Source: Trifolium pratense (taxonomy: Eukaryota > Streptophyta > Magnoliopsida > Fabales > Fabaceae). Taken from it: a stretch of 64,000 nt of DNA. The notes under the pieces are model-generated. The model was not told where the DNA came from, ran no database searches, and saw nothing but the letters and a program-made list of their open reading frames with translations. Positions within the stretch are counted from its first letter, which is position 1. Every line of letters begins with the position of its first letter. The position numbers were made by a program, and so were the translations under genes. The stretch is from positions 20,088,001-20,152,000 of the forward strand of contig NC_060060.1 in the NCBI RefSeq assembly GCF_020283565.1, in the 5' to 3' direction. Positions 23,341 through 34,287 of this stretch are shown in pieces.

Positions 23341-23557
23341 GGGGGCATATTGAAGTATTTAATATTAATGTCATAGTTAACTGTCATATAATTCTCTCCT
23401 TACTGTCACGCGAGCTATCATAGGAAAGATTATAGGATCTGCATTATTCTGTTTCAATAGTAGATGATTTGTAGGAATCTATAATTATCATTCTTTTTAT
23501 TAGCTTTCCTTTTTAGCTTCCTCTGGTTTCTATTTACTCTTGTACAAATTCTTTGTT

Positions 23558-24743
23558 GGCTTAAATGCAGTTTTACCCCCCCTATTTTGAAAAATGCGGA
23601 ATTTTACCCCCCCTATTTTAAAATGTGGAATTTTACCCCCCCTATTTTATAATTTGTTGGATTTTGCCCCCCACCAAAATTTTGCACAAAATCTGCTTCT
23701 GAGCCTCAAGTTCAAAGCTACGCACAGAACTCAATTTGGATCATTAATTCACCAAACTGGTACCGAAACGACCGCAATCGAGTTAGTTTTCCACAGAATC
23801 AAACTCCACTAAATTTGGAGTTACAGAGAGAGATTAATTACTGTTTTAGTGAAGGTGTGTTCAAATTAATTATCGTATGAAACTACTACTGGTATTCTCG
23901 TCATTCCTCTCACCCTGTAGCTCATTTTTTAATACTATTTACATGTATGGAAATCTATCGAAATTACCCTTGTTGGCATTTCAATTTCGTTGAATTTGGA
24001 GTTACGATGTGTTCGGTAGAAGATGTTGAATTTGAAGATCACAAGTAGATTTCTGCAAAATTAGTAATTGGACAGACCTTCACTAAAACGGTAATTAATC
24101 TCTCTCTGTAACTCCAAATTTAGTGGAGTTTGATTCTGTGGAAAGCTAACTCGATTACGGTCATTTAGGTAGCCATTTGGTGAATTATGGATCCAAATTG
24201 AGTTGTATGCGAAGCTTTGAAGTTGTGACTCGAAAGCAGATTTTTTGCAGAATTTTGGGGGCATACCTTCACTAAAACGGTAATTAATCTCTCTTTGTAA
24301 CTCCAAATTCAGTGGGGTTTGATTATGTGGAAAGATAACTCGATTACGGTCATTTCGGTAGCCGTTTCGTGAATTATGGATCCAAATTGAGTTGTATGCG
24401 AAGCTTTGAAGTTGTGACTCGAAAGCAAATTGTTTGCAGAATTTTGAGGGACATACCTTCACTAAAACGGTAATTAATCTCTCTTTGTAACTCCAAATTC
24501 AGTGGGGTTTGATTATGTGGAAAGATAACTCGATTACGGTCATTTCGGTATCCTTTTGGTAAATTATTGATCAAAATTGAGTTGTGTGCGAAGCTTTAAA
24601 GTTGTGACTCGAAAGCAGAATTTTAGGGGGGGGGCAAAATCCAACAAATTATAAAACAGGGGGGGTAAAAGTCCGCGTTTTAAAACAGGGGGGGTAAAAT
24701 TCCGATTTAATCAAAACAGGGGGGGCAAAACTGCATTTAAGCC
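23558..24743. mobile_element. Mutator-type non-autonomous element, 1186 bp
   Basis: Perfect 17-bp outer inverted repeats (GGCTTAAATGCAGTTTT and its inverse) extend into longer imperfect arms made of CCCCCCTATTTT-type units. A perfect 9-bp duplication TTCTTTGTT flanks it (23549-23557, 24744-24752). Nine-base duplications and long arms point to Mutator-like elements. The interior contains about three copies of a 189-bp unit (starts near 24077, 24266, 24455) and an inverted copy near 23700-23860. Open frames across it are only the translated repeat. Confidence 0.9.
24077..24620. repeat. 189-bp tandem repeat, about three units
   Basis: Each unit starts CCTTCACTAAAACGGTAATT and includes GGATCCAAATTGAGTTGTAT (the last diverged). 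The spacing is 189 bp between successive unit starts. Confidence 0.85.
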
Positions 24744-24766
24744 TTCTTTGTTTTATCAATCAACAT

Positions 24767-25395
24767 TAGAGGTGGGAATAGGCTAGGCCGAGCTAGGCTT
24801 TGCCAAGCCTGAGCCTGGCCTGTCAAAAAATCGAAGGTCTGAGCCTGGCCTGTGGCCTATCATAGGCTTAAATTCTAGGCCTGAGCCTGGCCTTTTGAAA
24901 GTCTGATGTGGCCTGTTAGCCTGTTTAAAAGCCTATTTCATATGAACATATTTAAATAAATAATTATATTTATTTTGAAATATACTTATGAACTAATAAA
25001 ATAATGTTCCATTTGATATTTTAGAGAATTTGACTATATATGTCATCATATTTCAATTCTAGTTTATAATAATACATTTATATATGTTAAAAACTAATGT
25101 AGATTAATAAACTTAAATTACTTAAAAAGTTAATAGATTTATAATTTAATCAAAGTATAAATTTTAATATATAAATAATAATCGTAATAAAAATATTATT
25201 CATGTTAACTTAAATAGGCCGGCCTAGTAGGCCTCAAAGGCTTTTTTAATGGCCTGCGGCCTGGCCTTTTTAGCTAAATAGGCTTATAAAAAAGCATTGG
25301 CCTGCTCTATTTAAAGAAATAGGCTGGCCTGGTCTGAGCCTATGTAGGCTAGGCCTTAAGGCCATGTAGGCCGGCCTGGCCTGTTCCCACCTCTA
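24767..25395. mobile_element. hAT-type MITE, 629 bp, TAGAGGTGGGAA ends
   Basis: Begins TAGAGGTGGGAATAGGC and ends with the inverse CCTGTTCCCACCTCTA. A perfect 8-bp duplication ATCAACAT flanks it (24759-24766, 25396-25403). Inside, GGCC/AGGCCTGAGCCTGG units are repeated near both ends, with an AT-rich centre. No transposase. Confidence 0.9.
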
Positions 25396-25435
25396 ATCAA
25401 CATACAGAAAATACACTTTTCTCAATACCATTGAT

Positions 25436-25597
25436 TCAGTCGAAGCTCGTGTTCAGTTAATGGAAGTTTGTTCACGCGCTAACAGTCATCTCTCCGATGA
25501 CCATTTCTACATGGCGTTGAAGTGTGTTGATGCAATCGACAGAGATTACTTGGATAATCGTTCCACAACCGAGAGAGATTACTTGGATAATCGTTGA
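25436..25597 (+). pseudogene. SEC15-like exocyst subunit fragment
   Basis: The frame reads VQLMEVCSRANSHLS then FYMALKCVDAIDRDYLDNR and stops at 25595-25597. This resembles the region of plant SEC15 proteins around SRAN-HL...FYMALKCVDSIE; SEC15 is a subunit of the exocyst that tethers vesicles to the plasma membrane. Only about 50 residues remain of a protein of roughly 800. The end is scrambled: AGAGATTACTTGGATAATCG occurs twice (25540 and 25572) and GACCATTTCTACATG also twice (25499 and 25596), so a local duplication created the stop. I judge this a gene scrap next to the copia LTR. Confidence 0.55.
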
Positions 25598-26398
25598 CCA
25601 TTTCTACATGTGTTGATCCAAAATGCTTTTTATGGATCTTTAATTAATTAAATGATTTTGTAGAAAAATATTAATTAAATGAAATTGACATAACTACCCT
25701 TTTATTTATAAAATGTTTGAGTAGTGGTAATTGGTTTTTTTCCGAATAAAAAGGTGTATCTTCATAATTTAGACCTTCATAATTTAGACCTTCGTATTTT
25801 TATATGGGTCTAAATTAGCAAATTCATGACAAATTTATCACATAAACCTTTATAATCTGAAATAAATTAAGTAAATTTTACTGAATAATAAAAATCAAAT
25901 AAAAATGATTTTTCTTTGGTGAATACTCCGGTACACATATTATGTGAACGTGTACCTGTACACCGTTAAGGTGTATACTTTTAATTGGTCCATGTGTAAT
26001 AATAATTTAACATGTTATTTCAAGATTTATTTAAAGATAAATTTTTTAAATTACTCTTTTAATTTACAAAATTTTCAAAATGATACCCATAGGGATTATT
26101 GTAATTTTAAAATCTTGAAACATGTTTCAGTAATTTCTTCAAAAGGTGAAAAAAAAAATCTCTATTTGTCAAACAATTTCTTTCTCTTGTATCTCTGTTA
26201 TCTTGTTATCTGTTCTTCAATTTTGGCCTCACTCAAGCGCCGCCGCCTCTCTCCATGGAAGAACAACCGTCGAAATAATGCTTTTAGGGTTTTCTTGTCT
26301 CTTTTCTCCATTCTTTAATCTTTTAAATTTAGGGTTTCCAACTTTTAGGGAAATTGGTCTTATTCTCTCATCTCTGTTTTCTATATATTGTCGTGTGA
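25598..26398. other. AT-rich stretch without a recognisable gene
   Basis: A short region at 26200-26350 has leader-like sequence (CGCCGCCGCCTCTC, TTAGGGTTT repeats) such as is found near plant gene starts, but no supported coding frame follows. Confidence 0.35.
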
Positions 26399-26539
26399 AG
26401 ATTTGGTGCCAAATTAAAGTTTGACATCTGGTGTCAACGGATCCCGACTCATATATATATATAGAGAGTCAAAACACAAGAAACAAAAGAAACTAAACAA
26501 GGCTCAAACAAGTCATAGGACTAGACCACCAACTATGGC

Positions 26540-27083
26540 AGTTCAAAGCTAAAGTACTACTCGTCGCTTTCAACCACTTATAAAAAAAAATCTTGATCTT
26601 GTCTAACATATGATGCACCGAACATGCATCATATGAGCAATTTGTGGTTTCTTTCGGTCCACACAACCCGATATCATAGTATTCCAAGAACACAAATCCA
26701 ATGACAAGGGAACATGCAAAGCTAGATACTTTATTTTGTTAATACTAAATATCGGTGAATCTCCGCGACCGCGGGTATCGTGGGGGTTTATGAGGATGGG
26801 GATGAAAACAAATATTCCCCCGTGAAGAAGGTGATGGAGGCAAAAACTCTCCCGCATGCACTTCGGGGTGGAGAACGGGGAAGTTTCCTCTGCACATTTT
26901 CCGCCCGTTGACATGTGCCTCTTTCTTCACAGATATTCACGCGCGCCTAAAAATATCAAAAAGAACATCTCTAACCAAATCATGCCTGTATTTGAATCTC
27001 GGAGCTCCTTACAATGAGTTGTGTGCTCCCTGAAAGTATCTAGGCATGCCTTACAATGAGTTGGTTGCTTATATTTTAGCAAA
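26540..27083. other. Block present only in copy B
   Basis: In copy A the flanks are joined directly (CTATGGCAAATC, near 6802). In B about 545 bp lie between CTATGGCA and TTAGCAAATC. No terminal repeats are obvious, so this may be a deletion in A at a GCA microhomology. It includes GC-rich remnants of a GGGTATCG...GGGGATGA type near 26760-26800, reminiscent of hAT MITE ends. Confidence 0.5.
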
Positions 27084-27571
27084 TCAAATATACCATAAAA
27101 AGTTAGTACCATAATTGATCGATTTATTTTTTAGCAAAAAATACGGGTAACGGGTACGGGTATGAGTACTTAGGTACCTATAGGGTATGAGGACAAGTGC
27201 AAAGATTGTTATCCACGCGGGTATGAGGATGTGTACGAGTATTTTTTCAAACTACGGATATGGGGATGAGTACTACAATACCCTACTTATTGTCATCCAT
27301 AATCTTTTCAACATGTGTCTCCTGACGTTTTAAGTATCAATGACAAATATATCCGGTAATTTTTTTAATATATTTATGAATACCAATATAAAAGAAAAAT
27401 ATTTATCAATATATTTCTCCTATTGTATATAAAACTAGAATTGAAAAATATAAAAATGTTAGTTATTTGTTGGAAAAATTGAGAAAATTTAAATTAGGAT
27501 AAAAATTTACTTGTTTAGTGGAACAAAAAGATTAAAACTAGGTCTATTTATTCTTTAGAGTTTAATTGTTG

Positions 27572-27727
27572 TGCACCGTCGGTGTAAAAGTTTTTTACAC
27601 ATACATCCAATGACGCGTTGCCACATCACTTAATGAATGTGACACTTCATGTGTTTTTAATTACCATACATGATGTGTCGTTATATTATTGGACGAATGT
27701 GCAAAATAACTTTACACCGACGGTGCA
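27572..27727. mobile_element. MITE, 156 bp, TGCACCGTCGGTG ends (copy B)
   Basis: Counterpart of 7220-7375, same ends and same length. Confidence 0.75.
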
Positions 27728-28047
27728 TATAATTTTTATAAGTATTATTCATAATTTTTATTATTTTTTTATAAAAAAAAGACGTTAACAAATTATTTAT
27801 AAAATTTTAGTTTATAAAAACGTAGAAGAGAAAGAAAGAGTAGACACATCACACATGTGATATGGTGGAGAGAGAATTGAGTTAAGCCATCACGTGTTGA
27901 AGGAGCATAATATTACTGTGCACCATATTATATCAATCTAAGGGTAATTATTAGGCGGTAAATGGCGGCATAATGATACTTAAGGCGGTAAACAAGAAAG
28001 AGCGGAAGTCAAGAAAGAGAATCGGGTTTGGGCTTTAAATTATCTTT

Positions 28048-29099
28048 AAATTATCCCAGTTTGCCCTTCGAAAATGACCACTTTTTTGGTTAGCAAATTC
28101 GGGTTTTATGAATCGAACAAATAAAAACTTCGGTTTTTAAAAACCACTCGCTCTGTCCTTCGGGTTTTACGAATCGAAGTATGTTTATATAGAAAGCAAC
28201 CTCTCACATTCTTCATCACTTTCAATACTTCATCCCCACACTACCAAAAGAGATCCCAAAATCCAATCCGTTTTTCACTCAAATCGCTGCTTAAAATCAA
28301 GTTTGGAACGTTTGCTAAGGGTTGGAAGGCGATTTGAAGCACAATATTAAGGTAATCTTCCGTTTAATTTCTTTTATTTTCAACTGTCATATATGCTAGG
28401 TTGGTAGGTTTCTGACACAAAATCGTTCGATTTATGGAAAAATATCTTCACACTCAATACAATCTTATAAACTATGATAAATTCAAACTATAATTCAATC
28501 AACATTTAATCCTAACACCTATGGTTAACATTATTCATATGGAAGCATATTGAATTTTACTTACACATTTTGTCAAACACTTAGTGTACACCATAATACC
28601 ATCTAATTGCATACACAAATTAAACCTAATATCACATGCATTCATGTTAACATCTAACTAAACTAACAACTAACCATTAATCAACAATTCAAACATAGAA
28701 TTTTGAGATAGAAAATTACTCAGGGAGGGAAAAAAACGTAGAAAAGAGTGAATGTGATAAGAAAAACATGGAATGAGAAAAGAGTGAATGTAAATGCATG
28801 GAACTTACTTGATTAAGAATGGTTTGAGATAGGATATTGAAGTTTTCCACAAAATCGCTCTCAAGAAGAAGAAGGAGTGGTGTTATTGGTGTTTAGAAGA
28901 AAAAACGTAACTGAGAGGTTATGAAATGCTTCTGTTTCTATATCAGTTAACTTCGGTTAACAAAACTCGAAGTTAAACGCGATCGATTTCTATTAACCGA
29001 ATTTTTTTAAAGTTCGATTCGTATAACCCGAAACACCGTGCAGGGGCAAAAACGTAAGTAAGGGGGTATAAAAGAAACGTGGGGGCCTAAAGAGAAAAT

Positions 29100-29100
<1 letters not shown>
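28048..29100. mobile_element. Fold-back-like insertion specific to copy B
   Basis: It lies where copy A is continuous (about 7703). Long imperfect inverted arms are visible: TTCGGGTTTTATGAATCGAA (28098) and TTCGGGTTTTACGAATCGAA (28158) on one side, the inverse TTCGATTCGTATAACCCGAA near 29012 on the other, and further in TATAGAAAGCAACCTCTCA opposite a matching inverse near 28912-28945. The core (28200-28360) looks like a plant 5' leader ending in a GTAATC donor-like site. A (TA)n tract follows directly. Family unknown; no clear target duplication. Confidence 0.55.

Positions 29101-29101
<1 letters not shown>

Positions 29102-29164
<63 letters not shown>
29102..29164. repeat. (TA)n microsatellite
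   Basis: About 30 TA units at the right border of the copy-B insertion; copy A has only five or six at this place. Confidence 0.95.
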
Positions 29165-29167
<3 letters not shown>

Positions 29168-29189
29168 CAGGTTTCCGATTTTTCATTCA

Positions 29190-30650
29190 TTCATTCATTC
29201 ATATCTCTCTCTCTCTCTCTCTCTCTGTTGCTCGCTCCCTCTCTCTCTCTCTTGCTCGCTCCGCTCCCTCTCTCAAGGTATGTATGTATGCATTTTCATT
29301 CTTGTTCTTTCGTTTTCAATACTTCTAGTTCGAGTTGTTTAATTCATAATCTATCTTTTTCCTTTCAATCTTTTCTCTGATTAATTGTTTAATTCATAAT
29401 ATATCTTTTTCCTTTCAATCTTTTCTCTGATTAATTGTTTAATTCATGATCTTTTCGCTCTAGGGTTTTTATTTGTTGTTTTAGGGTTCACGACTTTCAT
29501 AATTTCTTCTTTTATTTTTCAATTCAATATATTATGATTATTGTTATTGAATTGGGGATTGTAATCCTTCTTTTCAAATAACAATCCCTCGATATACAAT
29601 ACGGTCACTGTTTGTGAATTTGTGTCTCACTCACGTTTCTATAAAACAACTTATTGCACAAGCGCTTATCATAAGCTTTTACTTTCAAACACAGAATTAA
29701 CTTTGAGTGTTACTGAAACTCTTAGGGTTTTATTATTATTATTATTATTAAATTTGTCTATCTATTTGTTTCCTGCTTTTAACAATATTTTTCTTTCATC
29801 TAATTTTACAGCATTGGATTATGGATAATCTTGGTAACATGAGATATTCTAGGGATTACTGCTTGGCTTACCGCTTGTATAATCCTGACTCGTTTATTTC
29901 GTCTAGCACCGCAAAGTGTTTCACTGAGCCTACGAAAAAATCATGGGCAAGTTTTTTCTTGTTAATGTGTTAGCAATGCTCTTGATGTTTTTGTTTATTT
30001 GTCCATGTTTTACTTGTTTAATATTTAATATTAATCTCTAAAATCTCTAATCTTGTAGCTTGCCCTTCTGGAAGATCAGCTGGAATCAGACATTCGATTA
30101 ACTGAACACGTGAAGGGGAGGCTGAAGCTGTTGCAGGAATCTGGTGCTGATCCTGAACATATTGTAAGTTTTTCTGGAAATGTTAACAATGTTTGTGCTG
30201 GGCTTTTTAGCAATGCTTTTGCTCCAAACATTTTTAGTTTCTTTGTCCATGTTTTAGTTCTTTAATATTATTAATCTCTAAACCCTGCAGGCTAGAGTCC
30301 ACAGTAAGTTACAGATTATGCTTGCTAGCTTGGAAACTGATAAAGCTGAAATCGAGCTTGAGAAAAAGGACATAGCTGAAGCTCAAAAACATGCAACTAA
30401 AGTTTCAAAGCAGCAGGTGAAGAGACCAAGGCAGATAGCTAAACCTGGAAAGCAGTCAACTGAAGTTCCAAAGTATATGGAGATAATAAACAACACTGAA
30501 GTTCCAATGCAGCTGGTGAAGAGACCAAGGCAGATAGCTAAATCTGGAAAGCAGACAACTGAAGTTCCAAAGCAGCAGGAGAAGGAACTGAGGCCGATAA
30601 TAAACAACACTGAAGTTCCAATGCAGCAGAATAAAGTGTTGGAGGCTTAA
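29190..30650 (+). CDS. Unknown coiled-coil protein with tandem repeats, copy B
   Basis: Same structure as the gene at 7768-9289: 5' UTR intron 29278-29811, coding exons 29821-29946, 30059-30163 and 30291-30650, the first coding intron again with a GC donor (TGG|GCAAGT). The 196-residue product has the same length as copy A and differs at a dozen or so positions, for example M11R, L60V, E62G, and several changes at the start of the last exon (DRVHNDLQN to ARVHSKLQI). No stop or frameshift arose, which argues for some constraint or for a recent duplication. The promoter side was altered: a 1-kb insertion and a (TA)n tract replace the sequence immediately upstream of the 5' UTR. Confidence 0.6.
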
Positions 30651-31374
30651 GAAGAAAGTCATCCAAAATGTGGTCAATCAGTTTATATGAGTACCATGTA
30701 TTATACTTGCATCTAGCAAGTGTACTTGTAATCTTTCTAGGTGTACCACAATTGCTAGGTGCATGTGTCTCGGTGTATCCGTGTCTTATTATTCTTACTT
30801 ATATCCTATAATTAGTGTACGTCTAATATTGTGTGTAATATTATGGTTTTAAATCATTATCAATGAAGTATTTGTGTTGTGCAATCTATTTCTGTTCAGT
30901 GCATGAATTCTAAAGTTATTGGATATGTGTGAAATTGTTGAGCCTTCTTGATAATGGCACAACCTGTTCATCATAGAACTACTCTGATAGGAGACTTGTT
31001 ACTCGTTTAGTTTATGGTACTCGATTCTGGTATCCAACTTCTTCTAACTCTGTTCGTTCTACTTTCAAACCTAAGGTGAATTTAATATTCAATTCCGTTT
31101 GTTTGTCTTGTTTATCATATAGGCATTGTTACTAGTGAATGTGAGACTGCTTAAGACTTTATTTTTCATCATGGTATGTTTTATATGGACTTATTTGAGC
31201 TTATGTACCTCATCACTTATGAGACTAGTTTGCTCTGTTTGAGTATGTTTGATGGTAAGATTTGTGTCCTTTGGATTAGTTGGTCTTTTGTTGGTGATTT
31301 TTATATTAGTTTATGATGATATTTTGCACCTGAAGCTGTGAAGGCTTATGAAGGAACATTGTGAGGATAGTTTG

Positions 31375-31672
31375 GGTTCAATCAGATTTAGGTGAAGCAG
31401 TTGCATGTATTACTGCCGGTGGAATTGTTTCATTCTTGGAAGAGATTGGTGAAGGTATCGTTGGTTCAGTTTTGTCATTTTCTTCGTTAACATTTCAACA
31501 TTTCAGTTAAATGCTCACAACTTTTCATACGTTTATTCAGTCAATGCTGAAAGGCTAATTGTGGTTTTATAAATTATCTATACAGATTCACAGTGGAAGA
31601 TATGCAAAACCTTCGGAAGCAGTGCAAGTCGTTGATGTTCAATTCGGAATCTCTGTCTCGTTTGAAAATGGT
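31375..31672 (+). pseudogene. Exon-like fragments of an unrecognised gene (copy B)
   Basis: Matches the first two blocks of 10753-11568. A 9-bp deletion (CCTCTTCAG) after ATTCACAG distinguishes it. The remaining blocks are absent because the duplication ends here. Confidence 0.4.
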
Positions 31673-31720
31673 TAGTTTTAGAAGTTTTTTCTAAAACAAA
31701 TGAATGTCAAGTCGCCACTT

Positions 31721-32673
31721 CTAGTATAAGCTTTCAAGTTTTATTATTTCATTTGTGCCCCAAAAAAAAATTATATTCATTTGTTCAAATTAGTAAAATA
31801 CATTATATACAAACATAAATTCAATATTGCAAAAAATAATGCAAACAAACTCACAACAATTAATAACATAAAACGCTAAAATATAAATTATGATTTTGTG
31901 ATTTTTTATTTTAAGGCTCACAATAATTCTCGACCTTACCTGCAAATCAACGGTGATGTCAATTTAACTATTAATCACTTTCTTGCCATCTCCATCCTTG
32001 AATTACTACTATTTATAAGACAAATGATTAAATCTAGTCCTCGCTTGAACTCTGATCTAGGCACCAACTTCCACTTGCATCTAGTAATCCGTATACTAGT
32101 TTCACAAGCTTCTCGATATGATTATTTTTCTTGCATCAAACTACATTTTGTAGTCCATGCAAGATTCACTTTTAGGTAGCTTTACAAGTTTCTTATAACT
32201 TCTTCAACCCCCCGGAGGGAGCATCAAGGAGGAGTTCCTCTGAGGGCTCAAGGATCTGTAGTTTCCGTTACGATAATTTTGTCGCAGGGACCTTGATCTA
32301 GAGAATGTGTACTCCCTTCTCTGTGGGGGAGATATAGTGGATCCACGCCTTCTATAGATACTCGTCGAAGTTACACAACTTAGATCAGAATCTAACCGTT
32401 TGGATCTTGCACTAGAAATGGCAGCACAAAAGTTTTGATACCGAGGAAGTAAATATTTTTGATAACTGTAATTCAAGTATGTGACATTCCCAACTTAGAC
32501 GATGTGTGACCCAATACACAAACCTCAAAAATTGAACCGTTTGTTCCTAATCTTAATCTCCCTTCAGTCTCTTCTCTTGTAAATTGTAATATTGCCTTTT
32601 TATATCAATTTCCATTTCCACACAAAAACAGCATCTCCCATAATTTCTATAGTGCTTGTTCTTGTGTTTACAT
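31721..32673. other. Stretch upstream of the 256-aa gene
   Basis: AT-rich to about 31900, then mixed sequence. No credible gene on either strand; open frames at 31898-32179 and 32204-32476 (minus) have no recognisable motif. Confidence 0.35.
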
Positions 32674-33444
32674 ATGGCAGATACTATGGACCTCTCTGAA
32701 GAACTAAGGCTGGTCCTCAAATCCTTCGAGGACACAGGCATTCCGGTTCAAGCCTGGACAACAACCGAGCTCGCGCGACATTTCATAACCACCGAGAGTT
32801 TCATCGCCAGTGTCAAGACAATTACTCGTAGCAACAAGATTGTCCATGACAATGTAATGTCCTTGGCAATTCAACGCGGTTTCTGGGCTGAAAACCGCAA
32901 ATGTGCTCCCATGGCAATGATGAAGTTCTGTATCTTTCTTAAATCCAAAGAAGGGTCTGAATTCCTTGATTGTTTTCAGAAGAAAGCCGAACTTTCCACA
33001 CGCTTTATGGATCTCTTTAACACGGGATATGCATTGATGCTTGTGCGTCAAGTATCGGAGTTGGAAGCTGCGAGGAAAGGACGGATAGCAGAGATTGAAG
33101 CTGATATTGCTGACCATCGAAGTAAGATTGTGTTGTTGGAGAAACAGCTGGAGAAGGAGATAGTCGAGGTTGAGAGACGATATCTCCCTGCTTCTCAGTA
33201 TGTTCCGTTGGACGAGCAAGAGTTATTGAAGAGATGTTATGACATGTATGTTGATGAGTGTACAAGGAATGAGGAGATGATGAGGGAGTTGGATCAGGAG
33301 CTGATTGAGTTTATTAAGTCTAAGTATGAGAAAGAGGTGCGTATGCTGTATATCAGTGATTTCATGGCGGACGAGAAAAGGAAACGTTTGTTGAAAGTTT
33401 GGAATTATGAGAGGATTAACAAAACAGGTGATGTCTCACCTTAG
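32674..33444 (+). CDS. Unknown single-exon protein, 256 residues, coiled coil
   Basis: ATG at 32674 (upstream in-frame codons lack ATG) opens MADTMDLSEELRLVLKSFED and the frame runs to TAG at 33442-33444. The N-terminal half is globular-looking (QAWTTTELARHFITTESFIA; CAPMAMMKFCIFLKSKEG). From about residue 125 the protein becomes a charged helix, ARKGRIAEIEADIADHRSKI through KQLEKEIVEVERR, a likely coiled coil. The C-terminus is basic (DEKRKRLLKVWNYERINKT). No signal peptide or membrane segment. Codon use and length suggest a real, intronless gene, possibly lineage-specific or retroposed. I do not recognise the family. Confidence 0.65.
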   Translation: MADTMDLSEELRLVLKSFEDTGIPVQAWTTTELARHFITTESFIASVKTITRSNKIVHDNVMSLAIQRGFWAENRKCAPMAMMKFCIFLKSKEGSEFLDCFQKKAELSTRFMDLFNTGYALMLVRQVSELEAARKGRIAEIEADIADHRSKIVLLEKQLEKEIVEVERRYLPASQYVPLDEQELLKRCYDMYVDECTRNEEMMRELDQELIEFIKSKYEKEVRMLYISDFMADEKRKRLLKVWNYERINKTGDVSP

Positions 33445-33934
33445 TTGTACTCTTTCTAGATGTTGCATTTTTTCTTTGTTAAGTGTTTGCAATTGAAAAT
33501 TTAGAAGTTATGTATTGCAGTAGTAACACAAGGGTTCTAACTTTATGTTTATTTATTTAAGTAAATTGACATTATGTTAAACACTCATGATTATGTATAG
33601 GTTCTTTTGGGAACAGGATTTCCTGACGTTATTGTGTCACCCTTCGATCTAAAATTGGTGGCGGAGATATTTTTTTTATGCATAAAACTGTGTAACATCA
33701 GAAAATCCAGAACTGTCTGATCTCGAATGAAAGGTTGCAATCTAATACTGTGTGAAAATCTTAGGAATCCAAATCCATTTTTTTTTTCTCTCTTCAACTC
33801 TCCCTTGTCCCTTTGCCGTCCAAGAGTTGTTCAGTCTTAGTAAAAAATAAAATCAGATGTTTTGCCGCCGACTCAAGGATTAATCCCATAGCATGCATGC
33901 CTAAAGGGTATAAGTTTTGAGAATACCTTGGGGG
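33445..33934. other. 3' flank of the 256-aa gene
   Basis: No gene seen. The short minus-strand open frame at 33591-33797 is not credible. Confidence 0.4.
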
Positions 33935-34287
33935 TATTAGAATTTATGAGGCCTATACTCAACCACAAAAGTTAGCTTGAAAGTTGAGGTTTGCACTACA
34001 CTTATAAAGGCTATCTATGCCGTATCTCTAGCCAATGTGTGACTTCTAACACACCCCCTCACGTCCAGAACTGAACAAGCTGGAACGTGGAATCAACAAC
34101 AACGGGTGGCCCCAATATGGGAGGTCTCCACAACAAACAACAAATGGATCTAGGATAGATTCTGATACCATATTAGAATTTATGAGGCCTATACTCAACC
34201 ACAAAAGCTAGCTTGAAAGTTGAGATTTGCATTACACTTAGAAAAGCTATCTATGTCATATCTCTAGCCAATGTGGGACTTCTAACA
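33935..34287 (-). mobile_element. TRIM (terminal-repeat retrotransposon in miniature), 353 bp
   Basis: Two direct repeats of 117 bp each (33935-34051 and 34171-34287) enclose only 119 bp. On the minus strand each starts TGTTAGAAGTC(C/A)CACATTGG and ends TCTAATA. The primer site TGGTATCAGA (34170-34161) follows the 5' LTR directly, and a polypurine tract GTGAGGGGGTG (34062-34052) precedes the 3' LTR. GGGG flanks both sides. With no coding capacity it must be moved by other elements. Confidence 0.88.

Larger units (their letters stand above)
23348..25428 (+). mobile_element. 3' LTR of the plus-strand copia, split by two MITEs
   Basis: The LTR starts right after the polypurine tract (TATTGAAGTATTT) and probably ends with TCTCAATA near 25427. 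With the two insertions and their duplicated target bases removed, about 240 bp remain. The 5' partner LTR is not in the window. Confidence 0.6.
26399..31720. repeat. Segmental duplication, copy B
   Basis: Partner of 6600-11120. It carries extra blocks near 26540-27083, 27386-27461 and 28048-29100, and lacks the hAT MITE of copy A. It ends abruptly near 31718 (AAGTCGCCACTTCTAG), after which the two copies diverge. Confidence 0.9.

Noticed and set aside
24061..24574. 133- and 66-codon minus-strand frames with a repeated NQTPLNLELQREINYRF peptide
   Set aside because: The repeat peptide is just the translated 189-bp tandem unit of the Mutator-type MITE; 189 is divisible by three, so the frame stays open by chance.
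32204..32476. Arg/Ser-rich minus-strand frame
   Set aside because: No recognisable domain, no splice or poly(A) context; composition alone is not evidence.
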